Positions 26,990-35,978 of a stretch of DNA of 64,000 nucleotides are shown in pieces (within the stretch, counting starts at the first letter, position 1; the number at the start of each line of letters is the position of its first letter). Position numbers and translations under genes: made by a program. The DNA lies in assembly GCF_000380245.2 (NCBI RefSeq), contig NZ_HG428741.1, positions 1,188,789 through 1,252,788 of the forward strand. The letters run 5' to 3'. Below the pieces are notes generated by a model, which saw only the letters and a list, made by a program, of their open reading frames with translations, had not been told where the DNA came from and did no database searches. This stretch comes from Bacillus massiliigorillae. GTDB lineage: Bacteria; Bacillota; Bacilli; Bacillales; DSM-1321.

Positions 26990-28648
26990 ATGATTTCGTC
27001 ATTTGCATGTCGTGAAGAAGTATTAAAGTATACAAATGAATTAGTAGCAGTAGAAAGTATCGTTAACACCACAGGAGAAATTGCTATTGCCAACTATTTA
27101 TATGACAAAATAGCTTCTTTTCCTTATTTCAAACAAAATCCTTCGTATGTACTACTTTCTCAAACAGAAAATGATGAAGTAGAGCGTTATAACGTGTTGG
27201 CTTTTGTAAAAGGAACGAAAACAAGAAGCGGTAAAACGGTTATTCTAATGGGGCATACTGATACGGTTGGAATTGATGACTATAGTCATTTAAAAGATAA
27301 AGCTTGTTTCCCTGAAGAATTGATGAAGGCATTACACAATGAACCTTTACCAGACTTAGTAAGGAATCAGCTAGAATCAGGTGACTGGCATTTTGGACGT
27401 GGTACTGTCGATATGAAAGCAGGTGTAGCAAGCCATCTCTATTTACTTAAATACTACTCTGAACACCCAGAAGAACTATCTGGAAATCTATTATTATTTG
27501 CTGAATGCGATGAAGAAGATAGCTCCCATGGCGTTTTATCAGGATTAAAAGATTTAAAGAAGTTACGTGAAGAACATCAATTTGATTACGTTTCACTTAT
27601 TAATTCCGATTTTGTCGCTCCTCGCTTTGAAGGAGATGAAAATCGTTATATTTACAAAGGTTCAATTGGAAAGCTCCTCCCTTCTTTTTTCATTACAGGT
27701 GCAGAAACACATGCGGGTTCTTCTTTTGAAGGGCTTGATCCAAACTATATTGCGGCTGAGTTAACGCGACAAATCAGCTATAATCCCGATTTAGTAGATG
27801 ACTCATTAGGTGAATTTCCGGCACCCCCCGTCTCATTAAAGCAAATGGATTTAAAACCGACCTACACTATCCAAACGGCTCTTTCTGCTTATGTCTATTA
27901 CAATTTCTTTATCCAGTCGTGGTCTCCAAAAGAAGTCATGATTAAGCTTAAAGAACAAGCAGAAATCGCTTTTGACCGAGCTTTACAAACACTTACTGAG
28001 CGCTATCAAACATTTTGTGCACGAAGTGGAGAAACGTATAACGAATTGCCATGGAAGACAAGAGTAATTGTATACGAAGAAATGAAGCAATTACTTGAAA
28101 AAGAGCATGGTGATCGATTTATCCAACATATGAAAGTGTTTAAAGAACAATTACTACTTGATAAGAGCTTAGACACTCGAATGTTTGCAGCGCGTGTAGT
28201 TGAAGAAGAGTGGAACTGGATGACAGACAAAAGCCCAGCTATTATTATGTTCTATTCGTCACTTTATTCTCCACGTGTAGATGTTACAGGGAAAAATGAA
28301 AAAGAACAGCATCTACTACAGGCATTACAGGAAGCCATCGAACAAGTTCAGCCGACCTATGCTTATCCAATCGTAACGAGAAATTTCTTTCCTTATGTAT
28401 GTGATATGAGCTGTGTGGCGCTAAGCGATGATGAAGAAGGAATACAAGCTGTTTGCAATAACAATCCAGGATGGGGTACGAAACATTTTGTTAATTACCA
28501 AGCTATCCGAGATATTAATGTACCAGCTATTAACATTGGACCTTATGGATACGATGCTCACAAAAAATATGAAAGAATGGAACTTGCTTTTTCTACAGAA
28601 ATAGTTCCGAAGTTAACAAATGAGGTGATTCGCCGTTTATTGAAATAA
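26990..28648 (+). CDS. RocB-like M20 family peptidase/deacylase
   Basis: Zinc-dependent M20 hydrolase of the RocB type, 552 residues against 566 in B. subtilis RocB. Seen: LMGHTDTVG (metal His and Asp), HFGRGTVDMKAGVASH, FAECDEEDSSHGV with the catalytic and metal Glu, and a long insert before the C-terminal domain. In B. subtilis rocB lies in a SigL-controlled arginine operon and its exact reaction is not well defined; here rocA, rocC, rocD and rocF are absent, so an arginine role is not supported. It likely hydrolyses an amide or peptide bond in the substrate of this cluster. Confidence 0.88.
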   Translation: MISSFACREEVLKYTNELVAVESIVNTTGEIAIANYLYDKIASFPYFKQNPSYVLLSQTENDEVERYNVLAFVKGTKTRSGKTVILMGHTDTVGIDDYSHLKDKACFPEELMKALHNEPLPDLVRNQLESGDWHFGRGTVDMKAGVASHLYLLKYYSEHPEELSGNLLLFAECDEEDSSHGVLSGLKDLKKLREEHQFDYVSLINSDFVAPRFEGDENRYIYKGSIGKLLPSFFITGAETHAGSSFEGLDPNYIAAELTRQISYNPDLVDDSLGEFPAPPVSLKQMDLKPTYTIQTALSAYVYYNFFIQSWSPKEVMIKLKEQAEIAFDRALQTLTERYQTFCARSGETYNELPWKTRVIVYEEMKQLLEKEHGDRFIQHMKVFKEQLLLDKSLDTRMFAARVVEEEWNWMTDKSPAIIMFYSSLYSPRVDVTGKNEKEQHLLQALQEAIEQVQPTYAYPIVTRNFFPYVCDMSCVALSDDEEGIQAVCNNNPGWGTKHFVNYQAIRDINVPAINIGPYGYDAHKKYERMELAFSTEIVPKLTNEVIRRLLK

Positions 28649-28736
28649 AAAGATCCTTACTAAATTATTTAGAGAAATAAATGACACTCAACTCAATAGA
28701 GGATAGAGAGTAGTTAGAGGAAATGGAGGTAAAGAG

Positions 28737-30221
28737 ATGAGCAAGATGGAGTATCATTCACCTGAAGTAACAGGTGCTACTAAAGTTGGTAAACTAAATC
28801 GTGGATTACGCTCTCGCCATATAACGATGATTGCAGTTGGAGGTGCAATTGGTACTGGTCTATTTGTTGCGAGTGGAGCAACTGTAAGTCAAGCTGGTCC
28901 GGGAGGGGCACTTATAGCTTATCTTGCAATTGGCTGTATGGTGTATTTCCTCATGACAAGCCTTGGAGAGATGGCAACCTTTCTTCCTACATCAGGTTCT
29001 TTTGAAACATATGGAACGCGTTTTGTAGACCCCGCCTTTGGTTTTACACTTGGTTGGAATTACTGGTTAAGCTGGTCAACGACCATTCCAGCCGAATTAG
29101 CAGCCGGAGCATTAGTCATGAAATACTGGTTCCCTCACTCTTCGGATATTTTATGGGGTTCCATCTTCTTAGCGCTTATGCTTATTTTAAATGTACTTTC
29201 TGTAAAAAGTTTTGGTGAAGCAGAATTTTGGTTCGCAGGCATTAAGGTTATTACGATTATTGTCTTTTTAGTAATCGGTTTGTTAATGATTCTAGGGATA
29301 TTTTTTACACCTGCAGCAGGGTTTCATAACTTTACAACTGGTGAAGCTCCATTTAAAGGAGGTTTCTTTGCCATATTAGGTATTTTCATGATAGCTGGTT
29401 TTTCATTTCAAGGTACGGAAATGGTGGGTATCGCTGCTGGTGAAAGCGAAAATCCTGAAAAACATGTTCCAAAAGCTATACGTAGCGTATTCTGGCGCAT
29501 ACTTATTTTCTACGTACTCGCCATTGCAGTTATTGGGCTTATTATTCCTTACACAGATCCAAGTCTACTCAAATCAGATGTCGATAACATTTCGGTCAGC
29601 CCCTTCACATTAGTGTTCCAAAAAGCAGGTCTTGCTTTTGCAGCCTCACTTATGAATGCTGTCATCTTAACTTCAGTACTCTCAGCTGGTAACTCTGCAA
29701 CGTATGCCTCAACTCGAATGCTTTGGTCTCTCGCAAAAAGTGGAAAGGCTCCAAAGATATTTACGAAAGTAAATGCAAAAGGAATTCCTGCTATTGCTCT
29801 TTATACGAATATCATTTTTGGCTTTCTTACTTTCCTATCCTCATTCGTTGGGGATGGAGTAGTTTATATTTGGCTCCTTAATATGACCGGGTTAACTGGA
29901 TTTTTGACATGGGTTGGAATTGCTATTTGTCATTATAGATTTCGCAAAGCTTATGTAAAACAAGGACTTGATCTAAATCGATTAACGTATAAAGCAAAAT
30001 GGTATCCATTTGGTCCGTTATTTGCTTTAGCATTATGCATTATTGTAATTATAGGTCAGGGTAGCCAAGCAATTTCTGATGGATCCATTAACTGGTATGG
30101 TATGCTCGTTTCTTATATTAGTTTACCTGTATTTATTATTCTTTGGCTTGGTTATAAATTCGTTAAAAAAACAAAGGTAGTGCCTCTAGAAGAATGCGAC
30201 TTCAGTAGAGATGATTTGTAA
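28737..30221 (+). CDS. Amino acid permease (APC family, LysP/RocE-like)
   Basis: Proton-coupled amino acid importer, 494 residues, about twelve hydrophobic segments. Seen: GLRSRHITMIAVGGAIGTGLFVASG, the hallmark first helix of the amino acid transporter (AAT) group, then YFLMTSLGEMATFLPTSGSFETYG, and FSFQGTEMVGIAAGESENPEKHVPKAI in helix 6. The EMATFLPTSGSF form is typical of LysP-, GabP- and RocE-like members, so a basic or omega-amino acid is plausible. GGAGG lies before the ATG. Same strand and order as the catabolic genes, so it likely feeds the pathway. Confidence 0.92.
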   Translation: MSKMEYHSPEVTGATKVGKLNRGLRSRHITMIAVGGAIGTGLFVASGATVSQAGPGGALIAYLAIGCMVYFLMTSLGEMATFLPTSGSFETYGTRFVDPAFGFTLGWNYWLSWSTTIPAELAAGALVMKYWFPHSSDILWGSIFLALMLILNVLSVKSFGEAEFWFAGIKVITIIVFLVIGLLMILGIFFTPAAGFHNFTTGEAPFKGGFFAILGIFMIAGFSFQGTEMVGIAAGESENPEKHVPKAIRSVFWRILIFYVLAIAVIGLIIPYTDPSLLKSDVDNISVSPFTLVFQKAGLAFAASLMNAVILTSVLSAGNSATYASTRMLWSLAKSGKAPKIFTKVNAKGIPAIALYTNIIFGFLTFLSSFVGDGVVYIWLLNMTGLTGFLTWVGIAICHYRFRKAYVKQGLDLNRLTYKAKWYPFGPLFALALCIIVIIGQGSQAISDGSINWYGMLVSYISLPVFIILWLGYKFVKKTKVVPLEECDFSRDDL

Positions 30222-30295
30222 ACGATTATATCGATACTCAATCAAATGCTTTATCCCCTCAAAAATTCATATGATTTTAAGGAGAGGTGTATGTT

Positions 30296-31102
30296 ATGAA
30301 GAAGAAAGTCATGTCTTTAACGATACTAGTAGGTTTGTTTTTGCTTTTTCTAGTAGGAGGTTGTAGTTCTAATGATTCTAAAGTGTCAGGCTCAGAGGAT
30401 GGAAAGGGAAAAATGAAACTAGTAAACGACGGTAAATTAACGTTTGCTATGAGTGGTTTGCTTAAACCTTTGAACTATAAGGACAATAATAAACTAGTAG
30501 GTTTTGATGTTGAAATTGGCGAAGAAATTTCAAAGCGCATTGGTTTAGAGTCAAATCCTGTTACTAATCCATGGGAAACTATCATACAAGGACTAAAAGG
30601 TAAAAAATATGATGCCATAATTGGAAGTATGACAGCTACAGAAGAGCGTTCAAAACAAGTAGATTTTTCAGACCCATACTATATTTCTGGAGCACAAGTC
30701 TTTGTATCTGCCTCCAATAACGCTATTAAAAAGAAGGAAGATCTAAAAGATAAAAAAATAGGTGTTATGCAAGCAAGTACGTATCAGCAAGATGCTGCAA
30801 AATATACGAAAGCTATTAAAAATTACCCAAGTGATATTTACGCACTTCAAGATCTTGAACCAGGACGTGTGGATGCTGTTATTACAGATAAAATCGTTGG
30901 TATATCTGCAATGAAAGAAGCTAATTTAAAAATCAAAGACGTTGACAATGTACTTAAAAATGAAAATATAGCCATAGCTGTTAATAAAGACAACCCGGCA
31001 CTTTTGAAAGCAATCAATAAAGCGATTAAATCAATGGTTGAAGATGGTACGTACGAAAAAATCAGTAAAAAATGGTTCGGAGTGAATTTACTAGAAAAAT
31101 AA
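30296..31102 (+). CDS. Amino acid ABC transporter substrate-binding lipoprotein
   Basis: Extracellular solute-binding protein family 3, 268 residues. An N-terminal signal ends in a lipobox (LVGGCSS), so it is anchored to the outer face of the membrane. Seen: GFDVEIGEEISKRIG, PWETIIQGLKGKKYDAIIGSMTATEERSKQVDFSDPYY, all conserved in polar amino acid binding proteins. The ATG at 30296 is preferred, 8 bases after AAGGAGAGG; the GTG at 30287 overlaps that site. The mature ligand pocket cannot be read for specificity. Permease and ATPase genes follow. Confidence 0.93.
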   Translation: MKKKVMSLTILVGLFLLFLVGGCSSNDSKVSGSEDGKGKMKLVNDGKLTFAMSGLLKPLNYKDNNKLVGFDVEIGEEISKRIGLESNPVTNPWETIIQGLKGKKYDAIIGSMTATEERSKQVDFSDPYYISGAQVFVSASNNAIKKKEDLKDKKIGVMQASTYQQDAAKYTKAIKNYPSDIYALQDLEPGRVDAVITDKIVGISAMKEANLKIKDVDNVLKNENIAIAVNKDNPALLKAINKAIKSMVEDGTYEKISKKWFGVNLLEK

Positions 31103-31136
31103 AAACCTAGCCTTTTTATTGAACTGAGGAGCTGAA

Positions 31137-31856
31137 GTGTTTATGGATTTTATAAGTAGCATATATTCTATTTTCCAAACACATGGTATTGAATTTCTTA
31201 AAGCGACCTTAATTACAATAGAATTAACCGTTGTTTCACTATTGATTGCTGTAATAATTGGTTTGGTTTTTGCCTTTTTTAAAGTCTCTAACATCACCAT
31301 TTTACAAAAAATAGCTGATTTATATATTTTCCTAGTACGTGGGATGCCCTTAATTGTGCAACTTATGTTCTTATATTATGGAATATCGAGCGTTTTGGTA
31401 TTATCAGATTTCACAGCTGGCGCACTTGCTTTAGGCATTCACTCTGGTGCATATATAGCTGAAATTTTTCGAGGCTCCATTCAATCCATTGACCGTGGAC
31501 AAATGGAGGCAGCTCGTTCTTTAGGAATGCCATATTCCTTATCGATGCGCCGGATTATATTACCTCAAGCCTTTAAAAGAGCGATTCCATCGTTAAGCAA
31601 TCAATTTATTATCGGATTAAAAGATTCTTCACTTGTCGCATATATTGCTGTTACAGAGTTATTCAACCACGCGCTTTCTGCTCAAGCTGAGAACTATATG
31701 CCCTTTGAGACATATTTCGTCGTAGGTATATATTATTTAATTCTTGTTCTGATTTTCACGCTAATCTTTAACAAGTTAGAGAAAAAATTAGATGTTAGCA
31801 AGAGTAGGGGAGGCAACAGATTTGATCAAGGTAAGAAATTTATACAAAACGTTTGA
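31137..31856 (+). CDS. Amino acid ABC transporter permease
   Basis: Inner-membrane subunit of a polar amino acid ABC importer (HisMQ family), up to 239 residues. Seen: an N-terminal GATLxTIELT-like stretch (KATLITIELTVVSLLIAV), LVRGMPLIVQLMFLYYG, and the ATPase-contact EAA loop QMEAARSLGMPYSLSMRRIILPQAFKRAIPS. About five membrane segments. Start is uncertain: GTG at 31137 is 5 bases after GAGGAG, ATG at 31143 is 11 bases. The 3' end overlaps the ATPase gene, so they are coupled. Confidence 0.93.
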   Translation: MFMDFISSIYSIFQTHGIEFLKATLITIELTVVSLLIAVIIGLVFAFFKVSNITILQKIADLYIFLVRGMPLIVQLMFLYYGISSVLVLSDFTAGALALGIHSGAYIAEIFRGSIQSIDRGQMEAARSLGMPYSLSMRRIILPQAFKRAIPSLSNQFIIGLKDSSLVAYIAVTELFNHALSAQAENYMPFETYFVVGIYYLILVLIFTLIFNKLEKKLDVSKSRGGNRFDQGKKFIQNV

Positions 31857-32544
31857 TAAATTAGAAGTGTTACGGGATATATCTATTGAAATTGAGAAGT
31901 CAGAAGTTGTCGTGCTAATCGGTGCTAGTGGTTCAGGCAAAAGTACGTTGTTGAGATGCTTGAACTTTTTGGAAATTAAAGATAGTGGAGAAATTGAGAT
32001 TAATCAAAATTTAATCGATATTAATAAATCTGATTTAAACAAAGTAAGAGAAGATATGGGAATGGTATTTCAGCACTTCAATTTATTTCCCCATATGACG
32101 GTATTGGGTAATGTGATTGAAGCACCTGTTCATATTAAAAAACAAAGTAAACTAGAAGCTAGTGAAAAAGCGATGCAAATATTAAATAAAGTAGGCTTAG
32201 CTGACAAAGCCAACTACTATCCTGAACAATTATCAGGGGGGCAAAAACAACGGGTTGCGATAGCGAGAGCACTAGCTATGAAGCCAAGCGTTATGCTATT
32301 TGATGAACCGACATCTGCGTTAGATCCCGAACTTGTAGGTGAGGTGCTTGAAACAATGAAGAATCTCGCAAAAGATGGGATGACAATGGTGATTGTTACA
32401 CATGAAATGGGGTTTGCCAGGGAAGTAGCAGACCGTGTTATCATGTTAGCAGATGGCAAAATCATTGAGGAAGGTCATCCAGAAACGTTCTTTACAGAGC
32501 CTAAAGAGGAGCGAACACGACGATTTTTACAGCAAGTATTATAA
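31822..32544 (+). CDS. Amino acid ABC transporter ATP-binding protein
   Basis: ATPase of a GlnQ-type importer, 240 residues as usual. Seen: Walker A GASGSGKST, Q-loop MVFQHFNLFPHMT, signature LSGGQKQRVAIARAL, Walker B MLFDEPTSALDPE and the H-loop VTHEMGFAREVAD. The start is set at the TTG of 31822, 8 bases after GGGGAGG, giving the normal IKVRNLYKTF beginning; an ATG at 31792 would add ten non-homologous residues before the ribosome site. It overlaps the permease gene end by 35 bases and is followed by a terminator, closing the cluster. Confidence 0.93.
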   Translation: MIKVRNLYKTFDKLEVLRDISIEIEKSEVVVLIGASGSGKSTLLRCLNFLEIKDSGEIEINQNLIDINKSDLNKVREDMGMVFQHFNLFPHMTVLGNVIEAPVHIKKQSKLEASEKAMQILNKVGLADKANYYPEQLSGGQKQRVAIARALAMKPSVMLFDEPTSALDPELVGEVLETMKNLAKDGMTMVIVTHEMGFAREVADRVIMLADGKIIEEGHPETFFTEPKEERTRRFLQQVL

Positions 32545-32647
32545 TTATATCATTTATGTTAGTACTTTTGAGATAAATGACTATTATTTGGTATGGTTTC
32601 TATAATAGTAGAGCTAGAGCGGGAGAATATTTTAAGCCCATGTAACA

Positions 32648-32687
32648 AAAAATGCTTACTGTAAACTACAGTAGGCATTTTTTTTAT
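32648..32687 (+). terminator. Terminator closing the sigma-54 cluster
   Basis: AAATGCTTACTGTA, loop AAC, TACAGTAGGCATTT, followed by a run of T (to 32685). Confidence 0.87.
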
Positions 32688-32717
32688 GAGCTATTATCAG
32701 AAATAATAATCATTTTT

Positions 32718-32731
32718 TGAAAGCGTTGACA
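32718..32731 (+). promoter_or_regulatory. cre site (CcpA operator) at the treP promoter
   Basis: TGAAAGCGTTGACA fits the Bacillus cre consensus TGWNANCGNTNWCA at every position. It overlaps the -35 box TTGACA (32726-32731), so CcpA should block transcription when preferred sugars are present. Confidence 0.85.
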
Positions 32732-32780
32732 GAAACCTATACGTATAGGTAGAATGATACCAAGACCTGTACGTATAGGT
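32726..32780 (+). promoter_or_regulatory. treP promoter with two TreR-type operators
   Basis: Promoter: TTGACA (32726-32731), an 18-base spacer, TAGAAT (32750-32755). Operator 1, ACCTATACGTATAGGT (32735-32750), is a perfect 16-bp palindrome filling the spacer. Operator 2, ACCTGTACGTATAGGT (32765-32780), has one mismatch and starts 30 bases later. A GntR-type repressor (TreR) is encoded at the end of the operon and is the obvious ligand. Confidence 0.85.
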
Positions 32781-32803
32781 TTAAATGTAAGGAGGTATTT
32801 TCA

Positions 32804-34231
32804 GTGGGTAAATATGCGAATGAAGCAAGAGATTTACTTGAATACATTGGTGGCAAAGAGAATGTCGGTGCAGTTACACATTGTGCAACTCGTATGCGAT
32901 TTGTATTACAAGATCCATCATTAGCGAATAAAGAAAAAATTGAAGGTTTAAAGTGTGTAAAAGGCGTTTTTTCCCAGGCGGGTCAATTCCAAGTCATTAT
33001 TGGGAATGATGTATCGGTATTTTACAATGAGTTTGTGGAATTATCTGGTGCTAATTCGGTTAGTAAAGAAGACGCTAAAAGTGCAGCTAAAAATAATATG
33101 AACTTTATTCAAAGATTAATGGCGAATTTGGCTGAAATCTTTTCACCGATTATTCCTGCGTTAATTGTTGGTGGATTAGTATTAGGGTTCAGAAATATTA
33201 TTGGCGATGTGAAAATGTTTGAGGATGGTACGAAAACTCTTGTAGAAATGTCACAGTTTTGGGCTGGGCTACATAGTTTTCTTTGGATTATCGGGGAAGC
33301 TATATTCCACTTCCTACCTGTAGGTATAGTGTGGGCAGTAACTAAGAAAATGGGTACAACTCAAATATTAGGTATTGTTTTAGGTATCACGTTAGTATCT
33401 CCTCAGTTATTGAATGCATATGCAGTTGCTGGAGGCGGAGAAATACCTGTATGGGATTTTGGCTTTGCACAAATTGATATGATTGGTTACCAGGGACAAG
33501 TCATCCCAGCCATTCTAGCAGGTTTTGTATTAGTGTATTTGGAAAGAGGACTTAGAAAAATTTGTCCATCATCTATTTCAATGATAGTTGTTCCTTTCTT
33601 TGCATTGATTCCTGCTGTTTTACTTGCTCATACAGTTCTAGGTCCAATTGGTTGGACGATTGGTGAGTGGATTTCTTCTGTTGTTTATGCTGGATTAACA
33701 TCTACATTTGGTTGGCTGTTTGCAGCTATATTTGGTTTTGCTTATGCACCGTTAGTTATTACAGGCTTACATCATATGACTAATGCAATTGATCTTCAAT
33801 TAATTGCCGAAATGGGTGGAACATCACTGTGGCCGATGATTGCATTATCTAATATTGCTCAAGGTTCAGCAGTTCTTGCGATGGTATTTTTACAAAGTAA
33901 AGATAGTGATGCAAAACAAGTGAATGTGCCAGCATGTATTTCAGCGTATTTAGGTGTAACAGAACCAGCTTTATTTGGTGTAAACATGAAATATATGTTC
34001 CCGTTCATTGCAGGTATGATTGGTTCAAGTGCTGCAGCTATCATTTCAGTGAGCAGCGGAGCGATGGCGAACTCCATTGGTGTTGGTGGGATACCAGGTA
34101 TTCTTTCAATGCAGACAAGTAGTATGGGAAGTTTTGCACTTTCAATGGTTGTAGCAATTGTAATTCCTTTTGTGTTAACGATGATTCTAGGAAGACGTAA
34201 ATTGCCAACATATCAACCAGTACAAAACTAA
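32804..34231 (+). CDS. treP: Trehalose-specific PTS enzyme IIBC
   Basis: Takes up trehalose and phosphorylates it to trehalose 6-phosphate. 475 residues: an EIIB domain (about 1-85) with the phosphorylated Cys27 in VTHCATRMRF, then a ten-helix EIIC domain (NLAEIFSPIIPALIVGGLVLG, TGLHHMTNAIDLQL, GVTEPALFGVNMKYMFPFI). No EIIA domain, as in B. subtilis TreP, so a glucose-type EIIA must come from elsewhere. GTG start, with AAGGAGG 8-9 bases upstream. First gene of treP-treA-treR, under a cre site and two operators. Confidence 0.95.
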   Translation: MGKYANEARDLLEYIGGKENVGAVTHCATRMRFVLQDPSLANKEKIEGLKCVKGVFSQAGQFQVIIGNDVSVFYNEFVELSGANSVSKEDAKSAAKNNMNFIQRLMANLAEIFSPIIPALIVGGLVLGFRNIIGDVKMFEDGTKTLVEMSQFWAGLHSFLWIIGEAIFHFLPVGIVWAVTKKMGTTQILGIVLGITLVSPQLLNAYAVAGGGEIPVWDFGFAQIDMIGYQGQVIPAILAGFVLVYLERGLRKICPSSISMIVVPFFALIPAVLLAHTVLGPIGWTIGEWISSVVYAGLTSTFGWLFAAIFGFAYAPLVITGLHHMTNAIDLQLIAEMGGTSLWPMIALSNIAQGSAVLAMVFLQSKDSDAKQVNVPACISAYLGVTEPALFGVNMKYMFPFIAGMIGSSAAAIISVSSGAMANSIGVGGIPGILSMQTSSMGSFALSMVVAIVIPFVLTMILGRRKLPTYQPVQN

Positions 34232-34257
34232 CTAGGAATGAAAGTAGAGTGGAAATA

Positions 34258-35928
34258 ATGAAGAATTTAAAACAAAGTGTTGTTTATCAAATATATCCTC
34301 GTTCATTTAAAGATTCGAATGGTGATGGTTTCGGTGATTTACGTGGTGTTATTGAGAAGCTTGATTACTTGCAGAAGCTAGGCGTTGATTATATATGGTT
34401 AACACCGTTTTATATTTCGCCACAAAAAGATAATGGTTATGACATTGCTGATTACTATAAGATTGATCCATTATTCGGTGAGATGGCTGATTTTGAACAG
34501 TTAGTTGAAGAAGCAAGAAAAAGAAATATTGATATTATGCTAGATATGGTTTTTAACCATACTTCAACAGAACATGAATGGTTCAAAAAAGCGTTACAAG
34601 GAGAAGAAAAGTATAAAAACTTTTATATCTTGAAAGAAGGAAAAGAAGGTAAGGAACCAACAAACTGGGTTTCTAAATTCGGTGGTTCAGCATGGGCATA
34701 TAGAGAAGAATTTCAAGAATACTATTTGCATTTATTCGATGTCACACAAGGTGATTTGAATTGGGGGAATCCAGAAGTTAGAGAAGAAATCTATAAGGTA
34801 GTTAATTTCTGGCTAGAAAAAGGAGTAAAAGGATTTAGACTAGATGTAATTAACTTAATATCTAAGCCGGAAATTTTTGAAGATGACACAGTTGGAGATG
34901 GCAGAAGGTTTTATACAGATGGTCCGAAAATTCATGAGTATTTAAAAGAGTTGAATGAAAACACCTTTGGTAAACATGATGATGTCATTACAGTTGGAGA
35001 AATGTCTTCTACAACAATCGACCATTGTGTGAAGTATTCGAATCCAGAAGAAAAAGAATTATCTATGGTATTTAACTTTCATCATTTAAAAGTAGATTAT
35101 AAAAACCAAGATAAATGGACGTTGATGGATTTCGACTTTCATATGTTAAAAGATATATTCAAAACATGGCAGGAAGGTATTCAAGAAGGTAATGGCTGGA
35201 GTGCGGTTTTCTGGTGTAATCACGACCAGCCACGAATTGTTTCTCGATTTGGTAATGATACTGAGTATCATCATGAAAGTGCGAAGATGCTTGCGACTAC
35301 TGTTCATATGATGAGAGGAACACCATATATTTATCAAGGTGAAGAATTCGGTATGCCTAATCCGCATTTTAACAGCATTGAACAATATAGAGATGTTGAA
35401 TCAATCAATTACTATCATATTTTGAAAGAGCAGGGTGTGCCGGAGCAAGAGATTCTAGAGATTTTGAAAAGCAAATCTCGTGATAACTCAAGAACTCCGA
35501 TTCCGTGGAATGATGAAGAAAATGCTGGATTTACTACAGGAACGCCATGGATTTCACTTGGAGACTCAGCAAAAGAAATCAATGTAAAGAATGCATTAGA
35601 AGATCCGAACTCAGTCTTTTATTTCTATCAAAAGCTTATTTCTTTAAGAAAGCAATATCCGATAATTGCAGAGGGCGATTTCAAAATGATTTTAGAAAAT
35701 CATGATAAAGTAATGGCTTATACAAGAACATATGAGAATAAGATGTTGATTGTTTTAAATAATTTCTATGCTGAAGAAACAAAGGTGAAGTTACCAAGTA
35801 ACATAATAGAGCGTGTAGAACATAGCGATGTGTTAATTGGAAATTATGAAAACACACCTTCCTTAAGCGGTGAAATTACATTAAAGCCTTATCAATCTAT
35901 TGTATATTATGTAGGTCTAAATCATTAG
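34258..35928 (+). CDS. treA: Alpha,alpha-phosphotrehalase (GH13)
   Basis: Cytoplasmic hydrolase splitting trehalose 6-phosphate into glucose and glucose 6-phosphate. 556 residues, against 561 in B. subtilis TreA. Seen: VYQIYPRSFKDSNGDGFGDL, DMVFNHTS, the nucleophile Asp in GFRLDVINLI, the acid/base Glu in GEMSS, and WCNHDQPR. The ATG at 34258 fits the family start MKNLKQSVVYQIYPRSF better than the GTG at 34249; the ribosome site is weak, so coupling with treP (26 bases upstream) is likely. Oligo-1,6-glucosidase is the alternative name for this fold, but the treP context settles it. Confidence 0.95.
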   Translation: MKNLKQSVVYQIYPRSFKDSNGDGFGDLRGVIEKLDYLQKLGVDYIWLTPFYISPQKDNGYDIADYYKIDPLFGEMADFEQLVEEARKRNIDIMLDMVFNHTSTEHEWFKKALQGEEKYKNFYILKEGKEGKEPTNWVSKFGGSAWAYREEFQEYYLHLFDVTQGDLNWGNPEVREEIYKVVNFWLEKGVKGFRLDVINLISKPEIFEDDTVGDGRRFYTDGPKIHEYLKELNENTFGKHDDVITVGEMSSTTIDHCVKYSNPEEKELSMVFNFHHLKVDYKNQDKWTLMDFDFHMLKDIFKTWQEGIQEGNGWSAVFWCNHDQPRIVSRFGNDTEYHHESAKMLATTVHMMRGTPYIYQGEEFGMPNPHFNSIEQYRDVESINYYHILKEQGVPEQEILEILKSKSRDNSRTPIPWNDEENAGFTTGTPWISLGDSAKEINVKNALEDPNSVFYFYQKLISLRKQYPIIAEGDFKMILENHDKVMAYTRTYENKMLIVLNNFYAEETKVKLPSNIIERVEHSDVLIGNYENTPSLSGEITLKPYQSIVYYVGLNH

Positions 35929-35978
35929 AGATAATTTATTTTTACACAATTTATGATAAAATATTTACGGTGATAATA

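Noticed and set aside
26990..28648. Naming the M20 gene rocB and the cluster an arginine operon
   Set aside because: The protein resembles RocB and the promoter is sigma-54 type, but rocA, rocC, rocD, rocF and a PAS-type RocR are absent, so arginine use is not supported.
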